DNA of 64,000 nucleotides from Bacteroidota bacterium (GCA_026416125.1 JAOAFT010000002.1:150773-214772); one strand, 5' to 3'; shown: positions 10,017 to 20,570, numbered from the stretch's first letter. Translations and numbers: made by a program. Notes: generated from the letters alone by a model not told the origin.

Positions 10017-11741
10017 ATGAAAATAATATCTACACATTCTTATACCATACTAATAGCTATCTTTATACTTGCCATTATAATACTACCAACCCTTTCTTAT
10101 GTTCTCACTCTAACGAACAATACATTCGTCTATGCACTTGACGACACATACATTCACATGGCAATGGCAAAAAATTTAGCGCTCCATGGAGTTTACGGTG
10201 TAACACAGTATGAATTTAGCTCTGCATCCTCGTCACCATTTTGGACCGTTTTACTCGGAGGCCTCTACAGTATCTTCGGAGTTTCTGAATATACTCCCTT
10301 CATCGTCAATGTTGTCTGTGCTGTTGCTATCATCATTCTTCTCCAGAGAATTTTATCAACGCGTGGAGTATCACCATTTATCGTTACTCTTGTCCTCTTC
10401 TTCATTATTCTTGCAGCACCAATGAATGCACTCATCCTTATGAGTATGGAACACGTACTTCAAATTTTGCTGGTGCTCTTGTTTGTGTGGTACTTCCTTA
10501 AAATCCTTGATACACCTCCTTCTACAGCGGTGCTTTGGAAACTAGCCCTCTGCACAGCACCTCTCGCACTTACACGTTTCGAAAGCTACTTCCTGTTTCT
10601 CATCAGCGGTTTTCTCCTTATGTTCAAAAAACAGTGGAGAGCAGTACTTATACTCTTCATTAGCGCTGTTGTTCCATTACTAATCTTTCAAATCATTTCA
10701 GTAACTCATGGGTGGTTTCTGCTTCCTAACCCAGTACTCATTAAATCACACACAACTGGTTTTCCTAATTACTCACATCAATTTTTTTCATCCCTTGGCT
10801 CTATTCTCCAAGGTGCTGAGTACTACATGGCAAATGCACTCGAGAATTATTATCAAGCAGAATACATCGTTTTCTTCGTAGGCTACGCAGTAATTCTAAG
10901 CATTGTTCTTACAGTGTACTATAAAACATTAAACACTCCTACAAATCTTCTCCTCATTATGTACATCTTCCTCACAGTGCTCCATATACTCTTTGCACGG
11001 TTCGGTGCATACTTCCGCTACGAAGCATACCTTATCGTTCTTGGTATTGTTGTCCTCAGTACCACTCTTCCAGAACTCATTACCGTTCTCAAAGCATGGA
11101 GTATACATCCTGCGCTTAAAGCATTTATTGTACTCATTGGCATTTACTTTTCTATCCCAAGCTTTACCGGTGTTATCAAACGAGCAAAAACAGACCTCCT
11201 GTTCACTCCACTAACCTCTCGAAACATTTACGAGCAACAGTATCAAATGGCACGATTTCTAAAGAAGTACTATAATAGTGCAACTGTAGCACTGAACGAT
11301 ATAGGTGCAGTTACGTACTACAGTGATATTCGATTAGTTGATGTTGTCGGTCTCGCTAGTGTGGAAGTACTGCGTTTAGCAGCTGATAAGAACTATACAA
11401 CAGCAGAACTCTATAAACTGTGCAAATCAAAAGATGTGGATATTGCTATAGTCTATGATGACTGGGTACGATTAAACTTTTTCCCACCACCTCCACCCCA
11501 ATGGAAAAAAATTTGTTACTGGAAAATTCCCTACAACGTTATCTGTGGTGATTACATTGTTACTTTTTATGCTGTAAAAGAACATGAGGTCGACTTACTA
11601 CGGAAACGCATAGAAGAGTTCTCACCGGAATTACCTCCGACCGTGAAGGTTGAGTTCGTTGATGAACACTTATCCCCACCGAAGGATGAATTCCCCTACA
11701 ACAATGAAACGCGTGCTCAGATGTACAACGTTTACTATTAG
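10017..11741 (+). CDS. Multi-TM protein, GT-C/glycosyltransferase-39-like
   Basis: Multiple hydrophobic segments, LDDTYIHMAMAKNLALHG motif analogous to neighbouring gene. Confidence 0.65.
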   Translation: MKIISTHSYTILIAIFILAIIILPTLSYVLTLTNNTFVYALDDTYIHMAMAKNLALHGVYGVTQYEFSSASSSPFWTVLLGGLYSIFGVSEYTPFIVNVVCAVAIIILLQRILSTRGVSPFIVTLVLFFIILAAPMNALILMSMEHVLQILLVLLFVWYFLKILDTPPSTAVLWKLALCTAPLALTRFESYFLFLISGFLLMFKKQWRAVLILFISAVVPLLIFQIISVTHGWFLLPNPVLIKSHTTGFPNYSHQFFSSLGSILQGAEYYMANALENYYQAEYIVFFVGYAVILSIVLTVYYKTLNTPTNLLLIMYIFLTVLHILFARFGAYFRYEAYLIVLGIVVLSTTLPELITVLKAWSIHPALKAFIVLIGIYFSIPSFTGVIKRAKTDLLFTPLTSRNIYEQQYQMARFLKKYYNSATVALNDIGAVTYYSDIRLVDVVGLASVEVLRLAADKNYTTAELYKLCKSKDVDIAIVYDDWVRLNFFPPPPPQWKKICYWKIPYNVICGDYIVTFYAVKEHEVDLLRKRIEEFSPELPPTVKVEFVDEHLSPPKDEFPYNNETRAQMYNVYY

Positions 11742-11793
11742 GAAGGAATACACAGCAAAAACAAAAAACACCATACTGAAACGTTGAGCGCCA

Positions 11794-12786
11794 TTACAAC
11801 ATGGTACGACGCAATTCCTCATTCGTCTTTGGTGAGAAGTACTTTGGAGCTATATCAAACACGGTTTGAGCCCCAATGACTCCCTCAGTTCTCAAACGAT
11901 AAGCAGCACGTGCATAGGCAACGAGAATATTTCCAGTAAATTCAGGGTTACTCTCGAGTTTCAATGAGAACTCCATAAGAAACTTATTCCAGGATGCTGA
12001 AGATCCACTCGTAAGAACAAATCCCCCATGCGGCATTTTTGAGTGCTTTTCGATAAGTTCGACATGGGAGACAAAGTGAACAATTGTATCATACTCTGCA
12101 AAATAATTCGGCATTGATTTAATCTCTGTTTCAACTCGTTTCCGTTCATCTGGTGTATCGTTTTCTAACACCACATAACATACACGGATGTGTTTTTCCC
12201 GCGTTGTCAATTCTGGATTACTTCCCGACCGTACGTTTTGTAGTGCAGCATCGAGCGGTATAGTATACTGCCGCGCATCTTTCACCCCTTTTACACGGCG
12301 AATGGCGTCAGAATGTCCTTGGCTAATTCCAGGTCCCCAAAATGTGTAACTCTTTCCATTTGGTATACAAACATCTCCAAAAACTCTGGCAATAGAAAAG
12401 AGCCCTGGATCCCACCCCGTCGATATAATCGCAAGTGTACTATTCCTTTTTGCGACATCATCCATTACTGTAAAGTACTCTGGAATACGAGCATGTGTAT
12501 CGAAACTATCGACTACATTGAAGTACTGTGTAAAGTACGGTCCTTGTTCAATTAGATCAGTTGCCGATCCTCCACAGAGAATTGCTACATCAATAGCTCC
12601 TTGAAGATCTATTGCAGCCTCAGTGGGATACACAGGTACGTTTGACAAATGTGGTCGAATAGAACCCGGTGAACGTCGCGTAAGGATTGCCACAAGTCGA
12701 ATATCTGGATTTTGAGTAATTGCTAACTCAGTCCCCCTTCCAACATTACCATATCCGACAATTGCTACATTTATTAGTACACTCAT
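11794..12786 (-). CDS. ddh: meso-Diaminopimelate D-dehydrogenase
   Basis: NVAIVGYGNVGRG Rossmann motif, STGWDPGLFSIARVFGD, WGPGISQGHSDAIRRVKGVKDARQYT; next to lysA. Confidence 0.92.
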   Translation of the reverse strand: MSVLINVAIVGYGNVGRGTELAITQNPDIRLVAILTRRSPGSIRPHLSNVPVYPTEAAIDLQGAIDVAILCGGSATDLIEQGPYFTQYFNVVDSFDTHARIPEYFTVMDDVAKRNSTLAIISTGWDPGLFSIARVFGDVCIPNGKSYTFWGPGISQGHSDAIRRVKGVKDARQYTIPLDAALQNVRSGSNPELTTREKHIRVCYVVLENDTPDERKRVETEIKSMPNYFAEYDTIVHFVSHVELIEKHSKMPHGGFVLTSGSSASWNKFLMEFSLKLESNPEFTGNILVAYARAAYRLRTEGVIGAQTVFDIAPKYFSPKTNEELRRTML

Positions 12787-12801
12787 CAGTTTTTCATTCC
12801 C

Positions 12802-14151
12802 CTATGGTTGCAGTTTTACATTAGTACGAAATCTATAAAGTATTTGGTCTAAATCTTCCACACCTTTTGAACATTCGACGAGAGATCCCTTGTACTCCAT
12901 GAGGATATTGGCACGTCCTCGCAGACAGTAGCACGACGACATAACATCACCGTATGCACCAGTATCAAGAATACCAAGAATATCACCCTCGCGAATTTCA
13001 GGGATAGCTCGAGTTTCATCTTGCGTGAATGTATCCCCCGTTTCACATACGTTTCCATCAACAGAATAGTGGTAAAACTCTCCATTTGGATTGGATACGT
13101 TGATAATTTCATGATATGCATGGTAGAGCTTAGGGCGAATGAGTGTTCCCATACTCGCATCGGTGTACGCATGGAGAATTCCATTTTTCTCTTCAACAGT
13201 ATTAACCTTTGTTAAGAGAATTGTTGAATCCCCAACGAGACTTCGTCCAGGTTCAAGAATAAGTTTCTTGATTTTCACACCGCTCGCAATAAGTTCTTCA
13301 CGAATTATGCGCGCATACGTATCGAAAGGAAACGATTCCTGCGATTCTTTGTATCTGATTCCTGGACCACCACCAACATCAAGATTCAACTCTGAAAATC
13401 CATGGTTTTCGAGTTCCCTCATAACTCTGAGTGTGTTTCGAAGTGCGAGGCGAAAATTTTCAACATCGTTCCCTAACCATCCAGAGCCAACATGGAAATG
13501 CAGCGTATCTGGGTAAAATCCATACTCCCGTGCAAGAAGGAATGCGTCGATAATTTTCGCTTCCTCAATACCGAACTTAATAGGTACACCATCTTCATTT
13601 CGAACACCTGCTGTAATCACATCGGGATTATGACCAGCACCTATGTTCGGATTTATGCGAATTGAGAGTTTTAGCCCACGAATATTCCACTCATCTCTAT
13701 GTTCTCGCAACTTACGAAGTTGAGAGAGTGAATCAATATTTATCTTATAATTCTCCGACTTTACGAGAAGTTCCATCTCTTCTTTTGAAACGGAGGTTCC
13801 AGTAAACATGATCTTTTCTTTTGGGATGCCTCTCTGTTCAGCTAGAATTGCTTCGTTGGGGGAGACTACGTCAGCACCTAATCCAAGGAGAGCAATTAAA
13901 TCGAGAATTTGTGGACAGTAATTCGCTTTTACAGCATAGTTGATCTCAACTGGTCCACAGTAGTGTCGTTCGAACGCTTCTCGAATGAGACGTGCTTTGT
14001 CTTGAATACGTTTTCCGTTTGTAAAGTAAATTGGAGTTTGATACCGTTGGGCAAGAGTATCTAAATCAAACTCCTTGAACGAACGAGACCACACTTTGTT
14101 ATTCTTAACATCGTATCCTTTGAAAAACCACCAATACTGCCTATCCACCAT
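12802..14151 (-). CDS. lysA: Diaminopimelate decarboxylase
   Basis: PLP Lys motif NYAVKANYCP, HFHVGSG, DVGGGPG, EPGRSLVGD, CETGD, GAYGDVMSSCY. Confidence 0.92.
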   Translation of the reverse strand: MVDRQYWWFFKGYDVKNNKVWSRSFKEFDLDTLAQRYQTPIYFTNGKRIQDKARLIREAFERHYCGPVEINYAVKANYCPQILDLIALLGLGADVVSPNEAILAEQRGIPKEKIMFTGTSVSKEEMELLVKSENYKINIDSLSQLRKLREHRDEWNIRGLKLSIRINPNIGAGHNPDVITAGVRNEDGVPIKFGIEEAKIIDAFLLAREYGFYPDTLHFHVGSGWLGNDVENFRLALRNTLRVMRELENHGFSELNLDVGGGPGIRYKESQESFPFDTYARIIREELIASGVKIKKLILEPGRSLVGDSTILLTKVNTVEEKNGILHAYTDASMGTLIRPKLYHAYHEIINVSNPNGEFYHYSVDGNVCETGDTFTQDETRAIPEIREGDILGILDTGAYGDVMSSCYCLRGRANILMEYKGSLVECSKGVEDLDQILYRFRTNVKLQP

Positions 14152-14256
14152 AGAACTTCCGAATAGTTTGTTATTAAAAATTTAAGTATGGAAAAGTAAT
14201 AAAAAGTGAAGAAAAAATCCGTAATACTCGTTTATAGATGAATCGAAGAAATGTTG

Positions 14257-14847
14257 TTAAAACATTGCTTTCAACAATTCAGCCCCATAGTCGAGGCAAA
14301 GTGAACGTCGGAGATCATCGTAGTCTTCAAATCGCTCAATCAATGCTCTTGTCTCGTTATCCAGTAAACGCTTGGTTACCCTTCCATTAAATACACGGGA
14401 GGGGAGATTCTCTACACCACAGAACGTTGCGAGGTGTTTATCGATATATTTCACTTTCTCTTCAGTCCCTACGGGTTTTCTCATATTGCCACAAACAATG
14501 AAGTATCCTCGTACTTTCTTTCGCAGTTCTTCCTTATGGTTTTCCAGGAAAGAACAAAGTTCTTTTGAAACTTGTCCATAGCGTATTGATCCACCGATGA
14601 TTATGTGGTCGAAGTATTCAATTGTCGGTTCTTCCCGAACGTCAAACACATCAGCGATCCCCCCCATTCCTTCTGAGATCCACACAGCAGCATCACGGGA
14701 CGATCCGCACCATGTACTGTAAATAATAGCAATCTTCTTGTTTGATGGTTGTGGATAATATTTCAATGCAAAGAGATCTTGCGATACCAGGCTAAGACCT
14801 CCTAGGGTAAGCGTTGTCCGTAAAAATGTTCGTCGTTGCATAGGCAT
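14257..14847 (-). CDS. Flavodoxin-domain protein with N-terminal export signal
   Basis: RRTFLRTTLTLGGLSLV (Tat-like) then KIAIIYSTWCGSSRDAAVWI and IIIGGSIRYGQVSKEL flavodoxin/HemG-type motifs. Confidence 0.8.
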   Translation of the reverse strand: MPMQRRTFLRTTLTLGGLSLVSQDLFALKYYPQPSNKKIAIIYSTWCGSSRDAAVWISEGMGGIADVFDVREEPTIEYFDHIIIGGSIRYGQVSKELCSFLENHKEELRKKVRGYFIVCGNMRKPVGTEEKVKYIDKHLATFCGVENLPSRVFNGRVTKRLLDNETRALIERFEDYDDLRRSLCLDYGAELLKAMF

Positions 14848-15115
14848 TTATTTCTCTACATCTGTTATTCCACAGAATATTATTGCTAAAAATGTTTCTT
14901 TACAGTAACACCATAAGTATTGTCAATGCTACCAATGTGTAGTATTCCTTCACCCTATTGGTGCATTCCTTCCTTTATTCCTCATGCAGCATAATCATTT
15001 CCACATCAACGATCAGAGCAGAAATTCATATTTACGAAGTATAAAGTAGCTGATTTTTGAGTTTCGTTTTCTACCTCTTCAATCCTTTTGAATCCTTTTG
15101 GCCTTTGGTCTCTTG

Positions 15116-15190
15116 TCGGGGCGGCGGGATTTGAACCCGCGACCTCTTGGTCCCGAACCAAGCGCGCTAGCCGGGCTACGCTACGCCCCG
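15116..15190 (-). tRNA. tRNA-Pro (anticodon CGG)
   Basis: 7-bp acceptor CGGGGCG/CGCCCCG, anticodon arm CTTGG-TTCGGGA-CCAAG, T-arm GCGGGTTCAAATCCCGC; CCA not encoded. Confidence 0.97.
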
Positions 15191-15203
15191 ATAGAAACGT
15201 TGT

Positions 15204-15211
15204 TCAATATA
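15204..15211 (-). promoter_or_regulatory. Putative -10 element TATATTGA upstream of tRNA-Pro
   Basis: 13 nt upstream of mature tRNA 5' end; same octamer upstream of tRNA-Val. Confidence 0.4.
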
Positions 15212-15230
15212 TTAAATGTATGTTCTAAAA

Positions 15231-16229
15231 TCAATTTTCTGTGCATTTTCGAAAGTATTCAATAATCTCACCTGCAAGCTGTTCCCACTCTGTACTTCCA
15301 GATACAGGAAACCATCGAATCCTCTGATCTGCTCGGTACCATGTAAGCTGGCGTTTTGCAAATCTTCGGGTGTTCCGCTTGATAAGTTCAATCATCGTTG
15401 CATATGAAATTATCCCTTCAAAGTAATCGAACGCTTCCTTGTACCCAACTGTATTCAGAGCATTCAACGTCCGAGAATATCCGTTCTCTTGAAGCCAACG
15501 TACTTCATCAAGGAATCCACCATTAATCATTGCGTCAACACGTTGATCGATTCGTAAATATAGTTCGGACCTTTCCCAGAAAAGTCCAACTTGTACGATT
15601 TTAAAAGGAGGACGTTTTTGTTGTGTTAGGTGAAAAAAAGAAATGGGTTTTCCAGTAAGGTAGTACACTTCAAGCGCACGAATAACTCGTCTTATTTTTG
15701 TTGGATCCATCGTTGTAGCTGCTGCAGGATCAATACTCTGCAATCTGTTATAAAGCCATTCTGCTCCATACTCATTGAGTTCTTCGAGAAGCTGTTTTCG
15801 TAGTTCTTCACTTTTCCCAACGCCTTCAAAAAGACCATCGATTACTGCCTTTACATACAACCCTGACCCTCCAACGAGCAGTGGTTGTTTTCCTCGTTTA
15901 TGAATGTTTTCGATACATTTCCTCGCCTCGTTACCATACTGTCCTGCACTGTAATCTTCCCTCGGATCGAGAATATCGATGAAATGGTGAGGTACCAGAC
16001 GTAGCTCATCCTTCGTAGGTTTTGCAGTACCGATCGTTAAATACTTATACACCTGCCGAGAATCAGCAGAGACAATTTCAGCATCGAGTCGGTTTGCTAG
16101 GATGAGAGAGAGGTGTGTTTTTCCTGATGCTGTTGGTCCAACAATTGCGAGGATTGCTTTCTGTTCGGAATTCTGTTTCACTGAAGAGTTTGCTAGTTTT
16201 TCTACGGTGTAGAATTGATCCCGTTCCAC
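15231..16229 (-). CDS. miaA: tRNA dimethylallyltransferase
   Basis: IVGPTASGKTHLSLILA, EIVSADSRQVYKYLTIGTAKPT, PHHFIDILDPREDYSAGQY, LVGGSGLYVKAVIDGL. Confidence 0.96.
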   Translation of the reverse strand: MERDQFYTVEKLANSSVKQNSEQKAILAIVGPTASGKTHLSLILANRLDAEIVSADSRQVYKYLTIGTAKPTKDELRLVPHHFIDILDPREDYSAGQYGNEARKCIENIHKRGKQPLLVGGSGLYVKAVIDGLFEGVGKSEELRKQLLEELNEYGAEWLYNRLQSIDPAAATTMDPTKIRRVIRALEVYYLTGKPISFFHLTQQKRPPFKIVQVGLFWERSELYLRIDQRVDAMINGGFLDEVRWLQENGYSRTLNALNTVGYKEAFDYFEGIISYATMIELIKRNTRRFAKRQLTWYRADQRIRWFPVSGSTEWEQLAGEIIEYFRKCTEN

Positions 16230-16855
16230 CCTTTTTTACCAATGAGTGGAACAAACTTAAATCCCAAAACTTCTTCCACTGAATATTCGCTTCCTTTACG
16301 CGTGATAATCTGCATTGCTTGGGTATCAAGATTACCAACTGGAATAACAAGTCGTCCTCCATCCGCAAGTTGATCGAGCAACGGTTTTGGTACTTCAGGA
16401 GCTGCTGCCGTTACAATAATACCATCGTACGGTGCAAACTCACTCCATCCAATTGTACCATCACCACAGAGCGTTGCAACACGGTATCCCAGTTTTTCGA
16501 GGAGTTTTCGTGCTTGGAGGTGAAGTTCCATGTGTCGTTCAATTGTAAAGACACGGCACCCCATCTCAGCGAGAATTGCAGCTTGATATCCAGATCCTGT
16601 TCCAATTTCAAGTACTTTCGAATCCTTTCCCACTTGTAATTTCTCAGTTTGGAAAGCAACAGTGTAGGGTTGTGAAATTGTCTGGCCTTGAGATATTGGT
16701 AGTGCTGTGTCTTCGTATGCACGATTTACATGAGCAGGATGAACAAATAATTCGCGCGGTACTTTACCGATTGCTCGAAGCACTTGCTCATCCCGAATAC
16801 CTTTGCGTCGGAGTAGCTCCACCAACTGTTGTCGTTCATGCTCAAATCGTGTCAT
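16202..16855 (-). CDS. pcm: Protein-L-isoaspartate O-methyltransferase
   Basis: RELFVHPAHVNRAYEDTALPISQGQTISQPYTVAFQTE, VLEIGTGSGYQAAILAEM. Confidence 0.95.
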   Translation of the reverse strand: MTRFEHERQQLVELLRRKGIRDEQVLRAIGKVPRELFVHPAHVNRAYEDTALPISQGQTISQPYTVAFQTEKLQVGKDSKVLEIGTGSGYQAAILAEMGCRVFTIERHMELHLQARKLLEKLGYRVATLCGDGTIGWSEFAPYDGIIVTAAAPEVPKPLLDQLADGGRLVIPVGNLDTQAMQIITRKGSEYSVEEVLGFKFVPLIGKKGWNGINSTP

Positions 16856-17526
16856 GAGTAGTCCTTGAGTAGCACATTGAGAAAGTTAACAGTTGTTTTC
16901 CATTTTTTCATGTAACTTTTTTCATTTCCATACACTGTTTGAATTGGTACATGAGCAACAGAAAATCCTCGAAGCACCCCTTTGATGAGAAACTCTGTCT
17001 CTGCTTCATACCCGTCCGATTGAATTTTTATGTGCTCCAACACAGTTCGTCGAATCATTCGAAATCCACATTGGCTATCAAAAATCCGAGTACCTGTCCG
17101 TGCTGAGACAAGGAATGATGTTATCACATTAGAACACCGACGATGGAATGGCATAGATGTTCCGTATCGTTTCCTATAACCAAGAACAATATCGGCGTTC
17201 GTTTTCCGCTGGATTTCAAAGAACTTCGGACATTCCTCAGGTATGTGCTGTAAATCTGCATCAAGTGTAATTACCCATTCAATTGATGTAGCGTTGAGCA
17301 CGTACTCAAATCCTGTACGGAGTGCAGCTCCTTTGCCTAAATTTTTCTCGTGAGAAAGAAGTGTTATGTGGCATGGATTAACACATTGCTTCGTCCCATC
17401 TGTTGAACCATCATCCACAACAATAATGGAGCTGTTTGGCATTACACATTGTACTCGTTGAATGAGTTTCAAAAGTGTAGCTTGAGCGTTGTAAGCAGGA
17501 ATCACAATAGCAGGTCTAAGTTCCAT
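16852..17526 (-). CDS. Glycosyltransferase family 2
   Basis: AIVIPAYNAQATL, IIVVDDGSTDGT, WVITLDADLQHIPEE, GFRMIRR. Confidence 0.92.
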   Translation of the reverse strand: MELRPAIVIPAYNAQATLLKLIQRVQCVMPNSSIIVVDDGSTDGTKQCVNPCHITLLSHEKNLGKGAALRTGFEYVLNATSIEWVITLDADLQHIPEECPKFFEIQRKTNADIVLGYRKRYGTSMPFHRRCSNVITSFLVSARTGTRIFDSQCGFRMIRRTVLEHIKIQSDGYEAETEFLIKGVLRGFSVAHVPIQTVYGNEKSYMKKWKTTVNFLNVLLKDYS

Positions 17527-17529
17527 TCA

Positions 17530-18354
17530 CTATCCTTTAAGAACATCGACAACTTGTGCAACTCGCTTCATTACTTTCACATCATGTACTCGTACAATTT
17601 GTGCTCCATTCAAAATACACATAGCAACCGCCGCTGCTGTGCCTTCCACACGTTCGTGTGGTGGCAGATTCAATATTGCACCAATAAACGACTTTCTGGA
17701 TGGCCCAACAAGAAGAGGATACCCAAGCTTTTTGAATTGTGAGAGTTCACGAATGAGCTGTATATTATGTTCAAACGTTTTTCCAAAACCGATGCCAGGA
17801 TCAACAATAATTTGACGAATCCCTCTTTGTGTTGCATAGAATGCTCGTTGTTCTAAAAAATTAAAGACTTCACTGGTTACATGGTTATAGGTTGGATGTT
17901 CCTGCATCGTTTTTGGAGTTCCCTGAATATGCATTAGAACTACCGAAGCATTGCTTTCTGCAACAACATCGGCCATGTGAATGTCAAACGTCATTCCACT
18001 AATATCGTTTACTATTGAAGCACCTGCATCTAGCGCAGCACGAGCAACTTCTGACTTGTACGTATCAATCGAGATCGGAATCACCGTTCGTTTGGAAAGT
18101 TGGTCAATGACAGGAATTGTACGGCGTATTTCTTCATCAACCGCTACTGGATCGGATCCTGGTCGAGTAGATTCACCACCAATATCAATTATATCGGCAC
18201 CTTCATCAATCAATTGAAGAGCATGGTCAACTGCTGCACTGGTTGAATAATACTTACCTCCATCAGAAAACGAGTCTGGAGTGACATTGACAATCCCCAT
18301 TAAATATGTCCGTTGTGAAAAATCGTATTCAACAGAACCAAACCGATACCGCAT
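17530..18354 (-). CDS. folP: Dihydropteroate synthase
   Basis: LMGIVNVTPDSFSDGGKY, DIIDIGGESTRPGSDPV, INDISG, DPGIGFGKT, VGPSRKSFIG, RVHDVK. Confidence 0.97.
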   Translation of the reverse strand: MRYRFGSVEYDFSQRTYLMGIVNVTPDSFSDGGKYYSTSAAVDHALQLIDEGADIIDIGGESTRPGSDPVAVDEEIRRTIPVIDQLSKRTVIPISIDTYKSEVARAALDAGASIVNDISGMTFDIHMADVVAESNASVVLMHIQGTPKTMQEHPTYNHVTSEVFNFLEQRAFYATQRGIRQIIVDPGIGFGKTFEHNIQLIRELSQFKKLGYPLLVGPSRKSFIGAILNLPPHERVEGTAAAVAMCILNGAQIVRVHDVKVMKRVAQVVDVLKG

Positions 18355-18399
18355 AGTTACTTCACGAGGCTTTAGTTTTTATTGTACATTTTACTTTGG

Positions 18400-19857
18400 T
18401 TACTTTGATATTTCTGTATTATCCCACGCGAGTCGTAATAAACCTATGCCGACCGCTTTCACACCCCATACAATGTGTGGTTCGCGATCTGTTGTTAACC
18501 GAGGGATGTCGAGTGAAGAGTGATAGTACGGTGAATATCCAATGATGACAGTATCAGCGGCTCCTTTCCACGCCTTCGAACCCCACCCTTTTGTTTGAGC
18601 AACGGCTTTTGGTTCATTCCATGCAGCAGTGAAAACAGTAATCACAGGGATTTCTCGCTGACGCACGCGCAATTGTCGTAGATACTGCGGCAAAAAAACA
18701 TGCGAATCAGTACCACCTTGGAACGGAATCGTTGTTGCTTCTTTCCAAAACCCTTGCTTCCCAGCGTATTCTTCGCCAATAGAATTGAAAACCCGAAGAA
18801 GATGTTCATTGAATGGTACATCATTTCCTTCGAAGTAGACACAATATCTGGGACGACCGATGCCAATTTGGTCAACATTTATAACTCCACGAATCTGATC
18901 GAGCTCATAGTCACGTTTTTTTACAAAATCGCTTGCTGATACATACTCCGTACCCCAGATGATGAATCGAAGTGTATAGACTGGCGGTTGAATGAGCTTC
19001 ATCCTTACCATGGCACTTAAAATACGAGCAACCTCCAAGATACCAGCAACGCCCGAGGCGTTATCGTCAGCTCCCGGACCACCAGAATCTGAGTCACCGT
19101 GTGCGCAGACGATATAGTACTGCGAAGATTTACCCTTTAGCGTAGCAATGACTGTCTTCGAATTACCATACCTGATAACAGTCTTCGATGAATATCGAAG
19201 TGTAATTGGGGTCCCGTACTCAAGTTCCTGTCTTAGTCGTTCTCCTGCAAACCGGGAAATATTGTACACCGGAACTTTATTGGATTGCGAAGGTGTCAAT
19301 TGGGTAATCATCGCTCCATGCATGTAGGCCTCAGAGTTGACTACACTGTAGTGAAGAATACACCGAATACCGGCATTGGAAAGTTCTTCGTAGAGTTCGT
19401 GTGTTAATGGTACATTAATGAGTACTGCTCGGTTACGAACACTATCAAGAGTGAGTGCACCAGGGCGAATGTACTTCAACTCGCACACCGTTTCTGAAAC
19501 AGAAGGAGAAAAACCTGCAAGCCATTCATTTTGAATTAACCCTCTTAACCGCTTGGGTGATTCTACTTTGAGTTTCCACTGGTGGTGAGTGTATGTAAGA
19601 CGTTCCGGTGATTCCAAAATCTCTACAGACAGTCCATACTCTTTGAATCGAGTACTTATCATACGAACAGCTTGATCACCCGAGTTTGTTCCACCCATTC
19701 TATTTCCAATCAGAACAAGTTCACGTACAGTTCGCTGGAGTATCTGTTGAGAAACTTTAGTGCTGAACTGTACTTCTACACTGCGCTGAGCCAAAAGAGG
19801 AATACAATAGAGGGAAAAAAGTACTATGACTCTTAACCGAATGTTCACGTCCAACAT
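18400..19857 (-). CDS. Secreted M28-family aminopeptidase-like protein
   Basis: Signal-like N-terminus; metal motifs CAHGDSDSGGPGADDNASGVAGILEVARIL; PA-like insert; GGTDSHVFL. Confidence 0.87.
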   Translation of the reverse strand: MLDVNIRLRVIVLFSLYCIPLLAQRSVEVQFSTKVSQQILQRTVRELVLIGNRMGGTNSGDQAVRMISTRFKEYGLSVEILESPERLTYTHHQWKLKVESPKRLRGLIQNEWLAGFSPSVSETVCELKYIRPGALTLDSVRNRAVLINVPLTHELYEELSNAGIRCILHYSVVNSEAYMHGAMITQLTPSQSNKVPVYNISRFAGERLRQELEYGTPITLRYSSKTVIRYGNSKTVIATLKGKSSQYYIVCAHGDSDSGGPGADDNASGVAGILEVARILSAMVRMKLIQPPVYTLRFIIWGTEYVSASDFVKKRDYELDQIRGVINVDQIGIGRPRYCVYFEGNDVPFNEHLLRVFNSIGEEYAGKQGFWKEATTIPFQGGTDSHVFLPQYLRQLRVRQREIPVITVFTAAWNEPKAVAQTKGWGSKAWKGAADTVIIGYSPYYHSSLDIPRLTTDREPHIVWGVKAVGIGLLRLAWDNTEISK

Positions 19858-19955
19858 TTTAAGCTCATGGAAAGTAAAAAATACCTTGCAAACAGTATAC
19901 CGAATAGTTGGAAAATCATCAACCGGAACACAGATGTAGGGGTAGACAAAATCTT

Positions 19956-20570
19956 TCAGATGTACTTTCGCACATCGACCCAGCGCATACCTGCACGTTC
20001 AGCTGCAGCCAAACCAAGATCACCATCTTCAAACACGAGACACTGGTGAGGTTGAACATTCATCCGACGAGCAGCTTCAAGAAAAATATCTGGTGCTGGC
20101 TTCGGCTTTACTGAATCATCGGCAGTCACAATCACTCGAAACCATGAGAGAATTCCTAGTATCATTAACTCCTTTTCTACAATTTCACGTACTCCACCAG
20201 AGGCAACTGCCATGGGAAGTTTCGATCGATACTCTTTGGCAATTGCTACAACAGCATTAATCGGCGTAATCATGTGGATGTGATTAAGAACGTAGAGATG
20301 TTTCAATCGTACAATTTCAACACTCTTTAAAGCAGTTCCAAAATGATTGTTGTACTCGTCAATGAGTTCTGTTTCCTTCATCCCTTTACGTAAGAGGAAA
20401 AACTCATCATCGTACGGTACTCCCGACAAAGAAAGCACATGTTTCCAGGCGGCAGTGTGAAGTGGCATAGAATCAACGAGTGTTCCATCGCAATCAAATA
20501 TCAAACCTTGACAATCTGAAGGAACACTTATTCGACCGTACAGAGTGGATACAGACATCGCTTCGCGCAT
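19956..20570 (-). CDS. HAD-superfamily hydrolase (beta-phosphoglucomutase-like)
   Basis: GLIFDCDGTLVDSMPLHTAAW, VASGG, KPKPAPDIFLEAARRM, VFEDGDLGLAAAERAGM. Confidence 0.92.
   Translation of the reverse strand: MREAMSVSTLYGRISVPSDCQGLIFDCDGTLVDSMPLHTAAWKHVLSLSGVPYDDEFFLLRKGMKETELIDEYNNHFGTALKSVEIVRLKHLYVLNHIHMITPINAVVAIAKEYRSKLPMAVASGGVREIVEKELMILGILSWFRVIVTADDSVKPKPAPDIFLEAARRMNVQPHQCLVFEDGDLGLAAAERAGMRWVDVRKYI

Noticed and set aside
15081-15100. Tandem 10-bp repeat AATCCTTTTG x2 beside tRNA-Pro
   Set aside because: Only two copies, in AT-rich spacer; could easily be chance.
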